45,277 nt of DNA from Oscillospiraceae bacterium (GTDB lineage: Bacteria > Bacillota > Clostridia > Oscillospirales > Acutalibacteraceae). The DNA lies in contig JAQUHC010000002.1 of NCBI GenBank assembly GCA_028683785.1, positions 1 through 45,277 of the forward strand, in the 5' to 3' direction. The position numbers were made by a program, and so were the translations under genes. The notes below the pieces were generated by a model. It was not told the DNA's origin, ran no database searches, and saw only the letters and a list, made by a program, of their open reading frames with translations. This document shows, piece by piece, positions 25,727-33,662 of this stretch (its first letter is position 1; each line of letters opens with the position of its first letter).

Positions 25727-27349
25727 ATGGAAAATCATACGGATAATAAAAAGAAAATGTTGGACGTGCGTCTGACATTTTCCGATGATGATTCACCCGA
25801 TACCCTGCGCATTATTCAAGAAGCAAAGGAAGGGATAATGCAAAATCAAGGCATTTTACCGGAGGAGAAGCCGGCTGAAGAGATGGTTTCACTGTATTCA
25901 TCTGCCAAACAACCGAGCAAACAGGTCGAGCAGGATGTTTCGGTTGCCGAGCCAAGCGTGAAAAGCTCCTTTTTTCGCCGAATAACAGACAGAATTGTGC
26001 TCTCTCTCAGCGAAGTATTGCCAAAACGGGGGGATTCTGCACTTGAAGTGGTCAGAAAATGTATATTTGTTACTGCTTTTATTACCTTGATTATTTCTCT
26101 TACTTATATAATCAGGGAAATGGTTATTATTCCCCTTAATAATTCGCAATTGTACGATAATGTTACAAGCCTGTATGACCCCGATAACCCTGTGCCACCG
26201 CCTTCCGATTTCCCTGAGGGGGATTATCCTGCGGGTATAGATGATTCATTCAAGGCGTTGTATGCGCAAAATCAGCAGGTCAGGGGCTGGATGAAATACA
26301 CCGATTCAAATAATAAATGGTTGAAGATTAATTATCCGATTATGTATTCGGGAGACAATAAATATTACCTCAATCATGATTTTCAAAAGGCAAACAACAA
26401 AAACGGAGCCTTGTTTTTTGATCAGCGAAACAACCTGGAGACAATAGATGCAACCAACCGCGTTCTCATTGTATACGGTCATAACATGGCAAGCGGGCAG
26501 ATGTTTTCACCCCTTAACAAGCTTCTGAGCAATCAAAACTATATGCGGTCTGCCCCCATGATTTCACTTAATACCCTGTATGATAAACGCCAATATCAGG
26601 TTTTTTCAGTGATGCTGATCAGCACCCGGGAACAGGATGGTCCTTACTTCGACTATATCAGAACGGTATTTTCGGGTGATGACGATTATATGAATTTTGT
26701 CAACAATATTCGGGCTCGCTCGATTTATGACTTCAACGGTGTTAATGTCGGTCCACAGGATGAGCTGCTGGTTTTATCCACCTGCACCGCCGTCAGCAAT
26801 GCACACTTTAAGGATGGACGTTGTGTTGTGGTTGCCCGCCGCGTGCGCGACGGTGAGGCGGTTGCGGTTCGTCCTTCGGATATTGTTAAAAACACCGATG
26901 TTATTATGCCGTATGCATGGTATATAAATCAGAAAAAGGATATTCATCCGTTCTATACAGATCCCAATTATGTAATACCGGGGGTATCCCAGGTAAATAC
27001 CCAACCTTCCAGTTGGGTACCCAGTGGTACGATGCCGACCCAATATTTGCCGGGCGATTATTCAACAACCAGCCGGCCGGACAAAATCACAACAACCATA
27101 CCATCCGGCGGAACCACCATAACCGGTTCGGTAGTCGAGACCACCACCACGGTGACGGGAGAGGAAACCACCACCACGGTGACGGGAGAGGAAACCACCA
27201 CCACGGTGACGGGAGGGGAGACCACCACCACGGTGACGGGAGGGGAGACCACCACCACTGGGTCGGGAGAGGAAACCACCACCACCGAGTCTGACGGTGA
27301 AACCACAACCACATCCGAAACCGCCACCACGAACGGGTCCACAGATTAA
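25727..27349 (+). CDS. Class B sortase with long cytoplasmic tail and Thr-rich C-terminal repeats
   Basis: 540 residues. A soluble N-terminal segment of about 110 residues, unusually long for a sortase, is followed by one span (about 112-134) and then the sortase domain (about 160-385). The catalytic His252 is in VYGHNMASGQ, Cys353 in LSTCTAVS and Arg365 in DGRCVVV, so the enzyme looks active as a transpeptidase attaching proteins to the cell wall. The tail (about 400-540) is Thr/Gly/Glu-rich with a 9-residue tandem repeat, ETTTTVTGG. It lies between a cysteine desulfurase and thiI. No substrate with an obvious sorting signal is present in the window. Confidence 0.93.
   Translation: MENHTDNKKKMLDVRLTFSDDDSPDTLRIIQEAKEGIMQNQGILPEEKPAEEMVSLYSSAKQPSKQVEQDVSVAEPSVKSSFFRRITDRIVLSLSEVLPKRGDSALEVVRKCIFVTAFITLIISLTYIIREMVIIPLNNSQLYDNVTSLYDPDNPVPPPSDFPEGDYPAGIDDSFKALYAQNQQVRGWMKYTDSNNKWLKINYPIMYSGDNKYYLNHDFQKANNKNGALFFDQRNNLETIDATNRVLIVYGHNMASGQMFSPLNKLLSNQNYMRSAPMISLNTLYDKRQYQVFSVMLISTREQDGPYFDYIRTVFSGDDDYMNFVNNIRARSIYDFNGVNVGPQDELLVLSTCTAVSNAHFKDGRCVVVARRVRDGEAVAVRPSDIVKNTDVIMPYAWYINQKKDIHPFYTDPNYVIPGVSQVNTQPSSWVPSGTMPTQYLPGDYSTTSRPDKITTTIPSGGTTITGSVVETTTTVTGEETTTTVTGEETTTTVTGGETTTTVTGGETTTTGSGEETTTTESDGETTTTSETATTNGSTD
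27137..27298 (+). repeat. 27-bp in-frame tandem repeats encoding the sortase tail
   Basis: Four near-identical 27-bp units, a fifth variant and a degenerate sixth encode ETTTTVTG(E/G) repeats. Unit identity is high at the DNA level, so copy number could change by slippage without breaking the frame. Confidence 0.85.
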
Positions 27350-27415
27350 CCAAACAAAGAACCTACCACAGACGATCCGGTGGAATAACATAAAACCGAA
27401 AGGCTTGAGCAGCCA

Positions 27416-28606
27416 ATGAATTCTAAATCAACCGATGCACCGAGGCGAGTAATCCTCATAAAGGCGGGGGAACTGGCGCTGAAAGGGCTTAACAGGGGTA
27501 CTTTCGAAGCCATTCTGTTAAAAAATCTCAATCACCGCCTGTCGTCTCTTGGGGAATTTCGGATGCGGAAAGCCCAGTCCGCGATTTTTGTTGAACCCCT
27601 TCGGAATGATATAGACATTGAGGAGGCTGCAAGGCGGGTTTCCGAGGTGTTTGGAATTGCCGCTTATTCGGTCGCCGAGGTGACAGAAAAGAAAATTGAT
27701 GTTATACTTGAGGCGGCGGCTGATTTTCTGGGCAAGGAGCTGCTTTCGGTATCAACCTTTAAGGTAGAGGCGAAAAGGAGCGATAAGTCGTTTCCCTTAA
27801 CCTCCCCCGAAATATGCGAAAAGGCGGGCGAATTTCTTTTAGAACGATTTCCTCATTTAAAGGTTGATGTCCACCATCCCCAAGCCCTTGCAGTCATCGA
27901 GATACGCGATTTCGGTGCATATATTCATTCGCGCCAGTTACCGGGTGCCGGGGGGATGCCTGTCGGTTCGGGCGGTCATGCCGCTTTATTGATTTCCGGC
28001 GGCATAGACTCGCCGGTTGCAGGCTTCTTAATGGCGAAGCGTGGCATTTCACTAAGCGGAATTCACTTTGTCTCCCCTCCGTATACAAGCGAACGCGCCG
28101 AGATGAAGGTTAAATCCCTGATGGAGCAGGTTCCTCGTTATGCGGGGCATATGGAGCTGTATATCGTTCCGTTTACTAAAATACAGGTAGAAATCGGGCG
28201 TTTATGCCCAGAGGACCTTTTCACAATAATAATGCGGCGCTTTATGATGCGGATTGCCACGATTTTGGGAAATAAATACGATTGCGGTGCTCTTGTTACC
28301 GGGGAAAGCTTAGGTCAGGTTGCCAGCCAGACGCTTCCCGCGATTGCCTGCACCGATGCCGCTGCCGGTCTGCCTGTGCTGCGCCCTCTTATCGGAATGG
28401 ATAAGGATGAAATAATTACAATATCCCGACGGATTGAAACATATGATATTTCAATACAACCTTATGAAGACTGCTGCACCGTATTCACCCCCCGTCATCC
28501 GCGAACACGTCCCAAGCTTGAAATGGTGTTGGAGGCGGAGTCTGTTCTTGATACCGAAGCATTAATTGAAGAGGCGGTACGCGGGGTGCGAAAATACTCA
28601 ATTTGA
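27416..28606 (+). CDS. thiI: tRNA 4-thiouridine synthase ThiI
   Basis: 396 residues. The NFLD/THUMP part (about 1-170) is followed by the PP-loop ATPase motif LLISGGIDSPVAGFLMAKRG and by the conserved TGESLGQVASQT and DCCTVFTPRHP segments. The length shows there is no C-terminal rhodanese domain, as in many Firmicutes, so sulfur must come directly from a desulfurase such as the one two genes upstream. RBS GAAAGG lies before the ATG. It is followed after 71 bases by the CinA-type fusion gene. Confidence 0.95.
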   Translation: MNSKSTDAPRRVILIKAGELALKGLNRGTFEAILLKNLNHRLSSLGEFRMRKAQSAIFVEPLRNDIDIEEAARRVSEVFGIAAYSVAEVTEKKIDVILEAAADFLGKELLSVSTFKVEAKRSDKSFPLTSPEICEKAGEFLLERFPHLKVDVHHPQALAVIEIRDFGAYIHSRQLPGAGGMPVGSGGHAALLISGGIDSPVAGFLMAKRGISLSGIHFVSPPYTSERAEMKVKSLMEQVPRYAGHMELYIVPFTKIQVEIGRLCPEDLFTIIMRRFMMRIATILGNKYDCGALVTGESLGQVASQTLPAIACTDAAAGLPVLRPLIGMDKDEIITISRRIETYDISIQPYEDCCTVFTPRHPRTRPKLEMVLEAESVLDTEALIEEAVRGVRKYSI

Positions 28607-28677
28607 AATCTGATGTTTACCTTTTTCTAAACGGTTTTCGGTTGAACGAGGACTGATGCGGAAAGGCATGGATATTT

Positions 28678-31600
28678 ATGAACGCTGAAATTATCATAGT
28701 CGGCTCGAAAAGTACAAACAGCCAGTTCCTGTCGCATGAGCTGGCATCATACGGAATTACCACAACCCATCTTACAACGGCGGGCAATGATTACGCCGGC
28801 TTGCGTGAGAGTCTTCGTCATGCGCTGAGTCAAAATGATATGGTGTTGATGGTCGGGGGGCTTGATGTTGAGGATAACTGCCCTGTGCGGGAAGTTGTGT
28901 CAGATGTGCTTGGGGCACCGCTTGAGATCAACGATGAGGGCTTGGGCAGAATTCAGGAATATTATACTAATACGAGCAAGATAATGCCGGTTGATTATGA
29001 GAAGCTGGCAATGCTGCCCCGGGGATGTACCGTGTTTCCGAATGATCACGGATATGCTCCGGGCTGTGCTTTAACGCGTTACGGGCAGCATGTTATTCTT
29101 TTGCCGTCCGAGAACAGTCAGCTTATGCCCATGTTTAGTGATTATGTCGCCCCTTATTTGTCTGTATTGATAAACGGTACCATAGTTTCCCGGACCGTCG
29201 GCGTGTTTGGGTTATCGGAAGAAGTGCTTAACCAGCGGTTGGCGGATTTAATGTCAGAGGCTAATCCGGGCGTGTCTTCTTACGCCAAGGACGGAGAGGC
29301 TATTCTCAGAATAACAGCCAGAGCATCCGACCGCCGGTCGGCATGGGCACTCTGCGACCCGGTTGTGGAGGAGATCAAGCAGCGCTTGGGCGTTTATGTA
29401 TACGGTGTTGATGTGGGAAGCTTACAAAAAGCGGTGGTTGCATTACTCCTTGATAAACGCATAAAAATAGCAACAGCCGAATCCTGTACCGCCGGTTTGC
29501 TTTCAAGCAGACTGACCGAGGTTGCGGGGGTGTCGGCTGTTTTTGAATGCGGTATTGCGGCTTATTCACCCGAAATTAAGCATTCGGTGCTGGGGGTGCC
29601 GGATGAGCTCATAGAGCGGTTTGGGACGGTAAGCCCCGAGGTTGCAGGCGCTATGGCAACCGGCGCCCGAAAGGTGGGTAAGGCGGCGCTCGGTGTCGGA
29701 ATAACCGGGGTTGCAGGTCCGGACGAAAGCGAGGGCAAGCCGGTTGGCACGGTTTATATTGCTGTTGCCGATGATAAGCGCGTCTGGGCAAAGAAAATCA
29801 CGATTGATGCCATTGAAGGCAATCTCGACCGTGAATCGATTCGAGCGTTGGCGACCTCAAATGCGCTTGACCTTGTACGCCGATATCTTGAAGCCATGCC
29901 TACGGTTATGGCGGGCGGGGAAATAATAGAAGATAATGCTCCCGATACTCCTACCATCCCGGAAAGCAGGATTACAAAGGAAAAAAGCAGCCTTAGATGC
30001 AGGATTTTTCCGTGTAAAGGCGATAGGAAAATCGATATATTTATTAAAATTGCCTTCATTTTCTCGGTGCTTTTCATAACCAGCGTTTTATTATTTCTTA
30101 TTTATCTACGGGTATTGAAGCCTTTTGAAAACCAAAGGCTTTTTAATCAAATTGCCGATATTTATAACGACTCTGTTATACCGACAGATTTGAATATAAA
30201 CTATCCCGATGGAACGCTTCCCGAGTTTTATGCCCTGTATGCCAAAAACTCTGAGGTTGCCGGCTGGGTTAAAATCGATGGTACCGAGATTAATTATCCG
30301 GTTATGTCTTATAAAAGCGGATTTTATCACAATCATAATTTTAACCGCCAGTATTCGAAGTATGGTGTTCCGTACTTTTCAAAAAATACTGTATTGACCT
30401 CTTCCGAATCGGTCAACCGTTCGATGGTGATTTACGGTAATAATACACATGACGGACAGATGTTCTCGGAGCTGACACGGTATTATAACGATTTGAGTTA
30501 TCTCCGCGATCATCCGGTTATTGAAATGAACACACTTTATAAGAGCGCTGAGTGGAAAATCTTCTCGGTCATGGTGGTTGCCGAGCCAAACGGCGGAAGC
30601 GGCAGATTTGATTATACCCGCTCGACTTTTGAGGATGAATACGATTTTCTCGGATTTGCAGGGGAAATTCGCACCCGTTCTCTTTACAACCTGCCTATGG
30701 GAGAGGTAGGTGTTCAGGAGGGAGATTCCATTTTGCTTCTGTCAACCGATTTTGAAGATACAGCCGAGTTTGAGGGGACGCGTCTTGCCCTTGTTGTGGC
30801 AGCCCGACAAATCCGTCTGGGCGAATCCGAAACCGTAGATCTGTCCGGGGCAACCTTAAACAGTGCGGCTGTTATGCCGGATGAATGGCCTCATAGGGCG
30901 ACCCGGACCACCACCCCGAAATTCACCACTGGTACCCTATCAACCGTTCAAACCACCGAGGCTACAAGCAGTGATACTTCTGTCACGACCTCCGCCTTGA
31001 TTACCTCCTCTGCTACATCGGGAACGAGTGATGGATCCCAAGCCACCACTTTTTCAACAACCACAGCCACAACCACCTCAACCACAACCACCAAACCCAC
31101 TACATCCACAACCGAATCCACCCAACCGTCCACGGTTCCCCCTATTCAGGCGGGACGGATCGCTGAATCGGTTTTTCTTTCAAGCTGCAAAATTGAAGAC
31201 GATGATAGCAAGACTTTCACTCCAAAGAATAAATCAGAGCTCCAGATGGTGTTGGCGCGGGTGGTAAAAACCGAGCTGGGGTCAAGCAGATGCTTTGACA
31301 ATGACCTTGCAGCCCAAAAAGCCCAGGCAATCGCATCATATTCGAAAATACTTAATATAAAAAACTTTTCAATTAAAGGGTCTAAGACTATTAATCTAAA
31401 CGACAGTGTCGACAAAAAAATATATGATGCCGTGGGTGAGGTCGTGGGCATCAAGATATTAGACGGTGATTCGCCAATAGCAGCGCAATATTTTGCCTCT
31501 TCTCCCGGTTTTACATCAAATAATCACGAGGTTTATCGATTAGGTAAGAATTTATCGTATCTTCAAAGCGTTCAAAGCAAGCATGAAACGGCGTCAAAAA

Positions 31601-32076
31601 TGCATGAGGCTGCAAAATGGAAAACAGAGTTTACAATATCCATGGCTGAGCTGAAAGAAAAGCTGGAAGCAAAACACGGAACCGTTTATTTCGAATCGGG
31701 CAGCACACCTTTTTTTGTCCGGGAATATGACAAGAACGGACAATATGTGATAGAAACCAACGCATATTATATGAGCGGCGGGTCCAAAAGATACCTGAAG
31801 GGGCATGAAATCAGGATGGCGGTGGGTCCAACCAATCTCCGCTCTCATGCATTCACCGTTAAGTCATCCACGGCGGAATCCCTAACCTTATCGGTTACGG
31901 GATATGGTCACGGCATAGGAATGAGCCAAGAGGGAGCGGCCAATTATGCGAAATATGAAGGTTGGGGTTATAGACAAATCCTCAGCCACTATTACAGCAT
32001 AACAAAAACCTCAAAACATCAGTTGGTTGCCCCGGTCTGGGGCAGTGCGGCGAAAGGTGTTGAAGATACAGTATAA
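28678..32076 (+). CDS. CinA - pseudosortase B - SpoIID-like fusion protein
   Basis: 1132 residues in one unbroken frame. Residues 1-245: CinA/MoCF-like domain with degenerate motifs (VGSKSTNSQFL and GGLDVED in place of the GTELLLG and GGLGPTxDD patterns). Residues 250-412: CinA C-terminal amidase domain with TAESCTAG (Ser269), GITGVAGP and KPVGTVY, as in NMN deamidase PncC. Residues 455-478: one membrane span. Residues 490-725: sortase-B-like domain parallel to the neighbouring sortase, but with Asn588 in VIYGNNTHDGQ for His and Asp691 in LSTDFED for Cys; the Arg position is kept. Residues 742-821: Thr/Ser-rich linker. Residues 829-1105: SpoIID-like domain ending in GYGHGIGMSQEGA. The topology is consistent: amidase inside, the rest outside. 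The function of the whole is unknown. Confidence 0.92.
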   Translation: MNAEIIIVGSKSTNSQFLSHELASYGITTTHLTTAGNDYAGLRESLRHALSQNDMVLMVGGLDVEDNCPVREVVSDVLGAPLEINDEGLGRIQEYYTNTSKIMPVDYEKLAMLPRGCTVFPNDHGYAPGCALTRYGQHVILLPSENSQLMPMFSDYVAPYLSVLINGTIVSRTVGVFGLSEEVLNQRLADLMSEANPGVSSYAKDGEAILRITARASDRRSAWALCDPVVEEIKQRLGVYVYGVDVGSLQKAVVALLLDKRIKIATAESCTAGLLSSRLTEVAGVSAVFECGIAAYSPEIKHSVLGVPDELIERFGTVSPEVAGAMATGARKVGKAALGVGITGVAGPDESEGKPVGTVYIAVADDKRVWAKKITIDAIEGNLDRESIRALATSNALDLVRRYLEAMPTVMAGGEIIEDNAPDTPTIPESRITKEKSSLRCRIFPCKGDRKIDIFIKIAFIFSVLFITSVLLFLIYLRVLKPFENQRLFNQIADIYNDSVIPTDLNINYPDGTLPEFYALYAKNSEVAGWVKIDGTEINYPVMSYKSGFYHNHNFNRQYSKYGVPYFSKNTVLTSSESVNRSMVIYGNNTHDGQMFSELTRYYNDLSYLRDHPVIEMNTLYKSAEWKIFSVMVVAEPNGGSGRFDYTRSTFEDEYDFLGFAGEIRTRSLYNLPMGEVGVQEGDSILLLSTDFEDTAEFEGTRLALVVAARQIRLGESETVDLSGATLNSAAVMPDEWPHRATRTTTPKFTTGTLSTVQTTEATSSDTSVTTSALITSSATSGTSDGSQATTFSTTTATTTSTTTTKPTTSTTESTQPSTVPPIQAGRIAESVFLSSCKIEDDDSKTFTPKNKSELQMVLARVVKTELGSSRCFDNDLAAQKAQAIASYSKILNIKNFSIKGSKTINLNDSVDKKIYDAVGEVVGIKILDGDSPIAAQYFASSPGFTSNNHEVYRLGKNLSYLQSVQSKHETASKMHEAAKWKTEFTISMAELKEKLEAKHGTVYFESGSTPFFVREYDKNGQYVIETNAYYMSGGSKRYLKGHEIRMAVGPTNLRSHAFTVKSSTAESLTLSVTGYGHGIGMSQEGAANYAKYEGWGYRQILSHYYSITKTSKHQLVAPVWGSAAKGVEDTV

Positions 32077-32103
32077 AACACGAATTTACTGATAAAAACA
32101 ATT

Positions 32104-32143
32104 AAGGGGCTGACGCAGGTTATTCATTGTGCGTCAGCCCCTT
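32104..32143 (+). terminator. Terminator after the fusion gene
   Basis: A perfect 14-bp stem runs from AAGGGGCTGACGCA to TGCGTCAGCCCCTT with a 12-nt loop. It belongs to the same stem family as the terminator at 10763-10796. A MITE-like end begins immediately after it. Confidence 0.8.
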
Positions 32144-32216
32144 ATACTAAATCCATTCTAAAACATTCCAGAATAGAGCGATGCGTTCCTAATACTAATT
32201 TAAATTAAATTAGTAT
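32144..32216. mobile_element. Half MITE-like element joined to a 25-bp palindromic insertion
   Basis: ATACTAAATCCATTCTAAAA starts a sequence that continues to GATGCGTTC, the same internal end point as in family B, and then meets a perfect 25-bp ATACTAATTT-type palindrome (32192-32216). The second half of the host element is missing. The same palindrome interrupts the family B copy at 34626-34650 at the same internal place. Confidence 0.6.
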
Positions 32217-32332
32217 TAAGACTAGTCACGTGAAGAATATACCAAGATAACCATACCCTTGGTTATAGTATTAAAACTGTAATCAACAAAAATATTTAAT
32301 TGCATATTATGGGCATAGAGGTGGTGAAAAAA

Positions 32333-33250
32333 TTGATATCCCAAAAAGAATTTATTACGATGTCGCTCGATTTAAACTTGTTTTTTTTAAGAATAATGAA
32401 GGAGCACTCTTTTTTTCTTGAAATAGGGTTTTCACCGAGAAATAAAAATATGGGAGAGCAGGCGGCAATGTTCAGGCGAGGATTTGAACAGCTGCTTTCT
32501 GAAGCTACAGACTTAGCAAACGGAAACGTAAGCGCTAACGCTTTAAGCTCCCATCAGGTAACTACGCAATATACATTGGAGGCAGAGAGACTTACAAACT
32601 TCTACACCGGAATACCGTTTAACCTGGGGCTTACGAGACGTGAGGAGATGCTGCAGCCTGCCGGTTTAAGAATGCCGAGCGCGCGAACGGAAGAAGCGGT
32701 GGTAAGACTTGACCGCAGGGCATACCAATTGACCGCAGAACTGGCTACATTTAAAGAACGGCTGCTCCAAAGCGTTCGGTCATGTAAAATGTTTACGGTG
32801 AATTATCCCCTGCTGATAGAGCATATACTGAGGGAAGCAAGGCACTTCATGGAAATGCTCGTAAAGCTTATACACAGAGAAAGTATAACAAGACCCGAGG
32901 ATCTTTTAAGTCAGGAAGTATTCTGGAACCGCCAAATGGCAGAACACGCAAAGTTTATTGCCGGACTGCTTGACCCATCGGAAGAGACGCTTATCGAGGC
33001 GGCGAGTATGTTTGGCAGAGAGTTCGACGCTTTAACCGCAGAAGCGGAAAACGCTACTAAGCAGACGATGGATTTGGCGGGAGTTACCGCAGACAGCCGT
33101 CAGGGAACTGAAAGGCTGCGGGACTTTAAAGCAAGCGGTACAAAAGGCATATTGGAGTGTAAGATACAGTCTATAATAATACCGCTGCTGGGCGACCATG
33201 TTCTTCGCGAAGCGAACCACTATCTATGCATAATACTAATATCCGACTAA
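32333..33250 (+). CDS. DUF2935-family protein with 3' end formed by a MITE
   Basis: 305 residues from TTG 32333 behind AGAGGTGG. There are two tandem DUF2935 domains of ferritin-like helical type: LNLFFLRIMKEHSFFLEIGF with its partner helices, and later EVFWNRQMAEHAKFIAGLL. The repeated E-H and H-x-E positions suggest a metal-binding four-helix bundle, but the function of this family is not established. The last residues, CIILISD, and the stop are read from the inverted-repeat element that begins at 33233, so the natural C-terminus was replaced. The body is otherwise intact. A short inverted repeat, ATAACCA/TGGTTAT, lies upstream at 32247-32266. Confidence 0.85.
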   Translation: MISQKEFITMSLDLNLFFLRIMKEHSFFLEIGFSPRNKNMGEQAAMFRRGFEQLLSEATDLANGNVSANALSSHQVTTQYTLEAERLTNFYTGIPFNLGLTRREEMLQPAGLRMPSARTEEAVVRLDRRAYQLTAELATFKERLLQSVRSCKMFTVNYPLLIEHILREARHFMEMLVKLIHRESITRPEDLLSQEVFWNRQMAEHAKFIAGLLDPSEETLIEAASMFGREFDALTAEAENATKQTMDLAGVTADSRQGTERLRDFKASGTKGILECKIQSIIIPLLGDHVLREANHYLCIILISD

Positions 33251-33390
33251 AAGATTGATAAAGTTTCCGAGGATTTTTTGTGTCGGGCAAGGCCGACGAC
33301 GCAGGCGGGCTGGCGCCCGGCAAGGAGGAGAACGAAGCCCGGCGCAAAAAAGACCGGAAAGTTGTTAAGATTTTAGTCGGATATTAGTAT
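33233..33390. mobile_element. MITE-like element, family C (158 bp), overlapping the DUF2935 stop
   Basis: The 20-bp ends ATACTAATATCCGACTAAAA and its complement are perfect, and complementarity continues imperfectly inward. The GC-rich core (TGTCGGGCAAGGCCGACGA and following) resembles the sequence at about 41765-41855. The TA-type outer ends match families A and B. There is no internal gene. Confidence 0.75.
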
Positions 33391-33451
33391 AATGGGTATG
33401 TGCCAAAACTGATAGTATCAGACCAATAAGTGAATCACTCCATGGTACATA

Positions 33452-33502
33452 GTTTGAAAAATAAATTTTTCAAACTTTTCACTGCGAAAGGATGGTCATA
33501 AT
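33452..33502 (+). promoter_or_regulatory. Orphan copy of the hxlR operator and leader
   Basis: The region reproduces the hxlR leader of 2040-2090 in opposite orientation with only one clear difference: a perfect 11-bp-armed palindrome (GTTTGAAAAAT/ATTTTTCAAAC), then TTTTCACTGCGAAAGGATGG. The copy ends exactly where a family A MITE starts, so the gene it once led is gone. No promoter boxes like those of hxlR precede it. Confidence 0.75.
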
Positions 33503-33592
33503 ACTAATTTAATTTATAAACATAGATAATATCCATGTCCGTTGTATATCTTCTTATTATGATATTTCTATATATTTATTTTAAATTAGTAT
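33501..33592. mobile_element. MITE-like element, family A, copy 1 (92 bp)
   Basis: The ends are ATACTAATTTAA and TTAAATTAGTAT, with an AT-rich interior containing TCCGTTGTATATCTTCTT. It is nearly identical to the copy at 41459-41550 (inverted) and similar to 34386-34477. It inserted into, or recombined at, the orphan hxlR leader. Confidence 0.8.
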
Positions 33593-33662
33593 AAGTATTA
33601 ATCGCGGCTGATTACCAAGGCTTACATATCAGAAGGTATTGATTTAAAAAAACAAGGGGGCA

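Noticed and set aside
27137..27298. CRISPR or minisatellite of non-coding type
   Set aside because: The units are adjacent, 27 bp, in frame and encode the Thr-rich tail of the sortase; minus-strand open frames here are shadows of it.
27350..27415. Thiamine or SAM riboswitch before thiI
   Set aside because: The gap is only 66 bases and shows no riboswitch core motifs.
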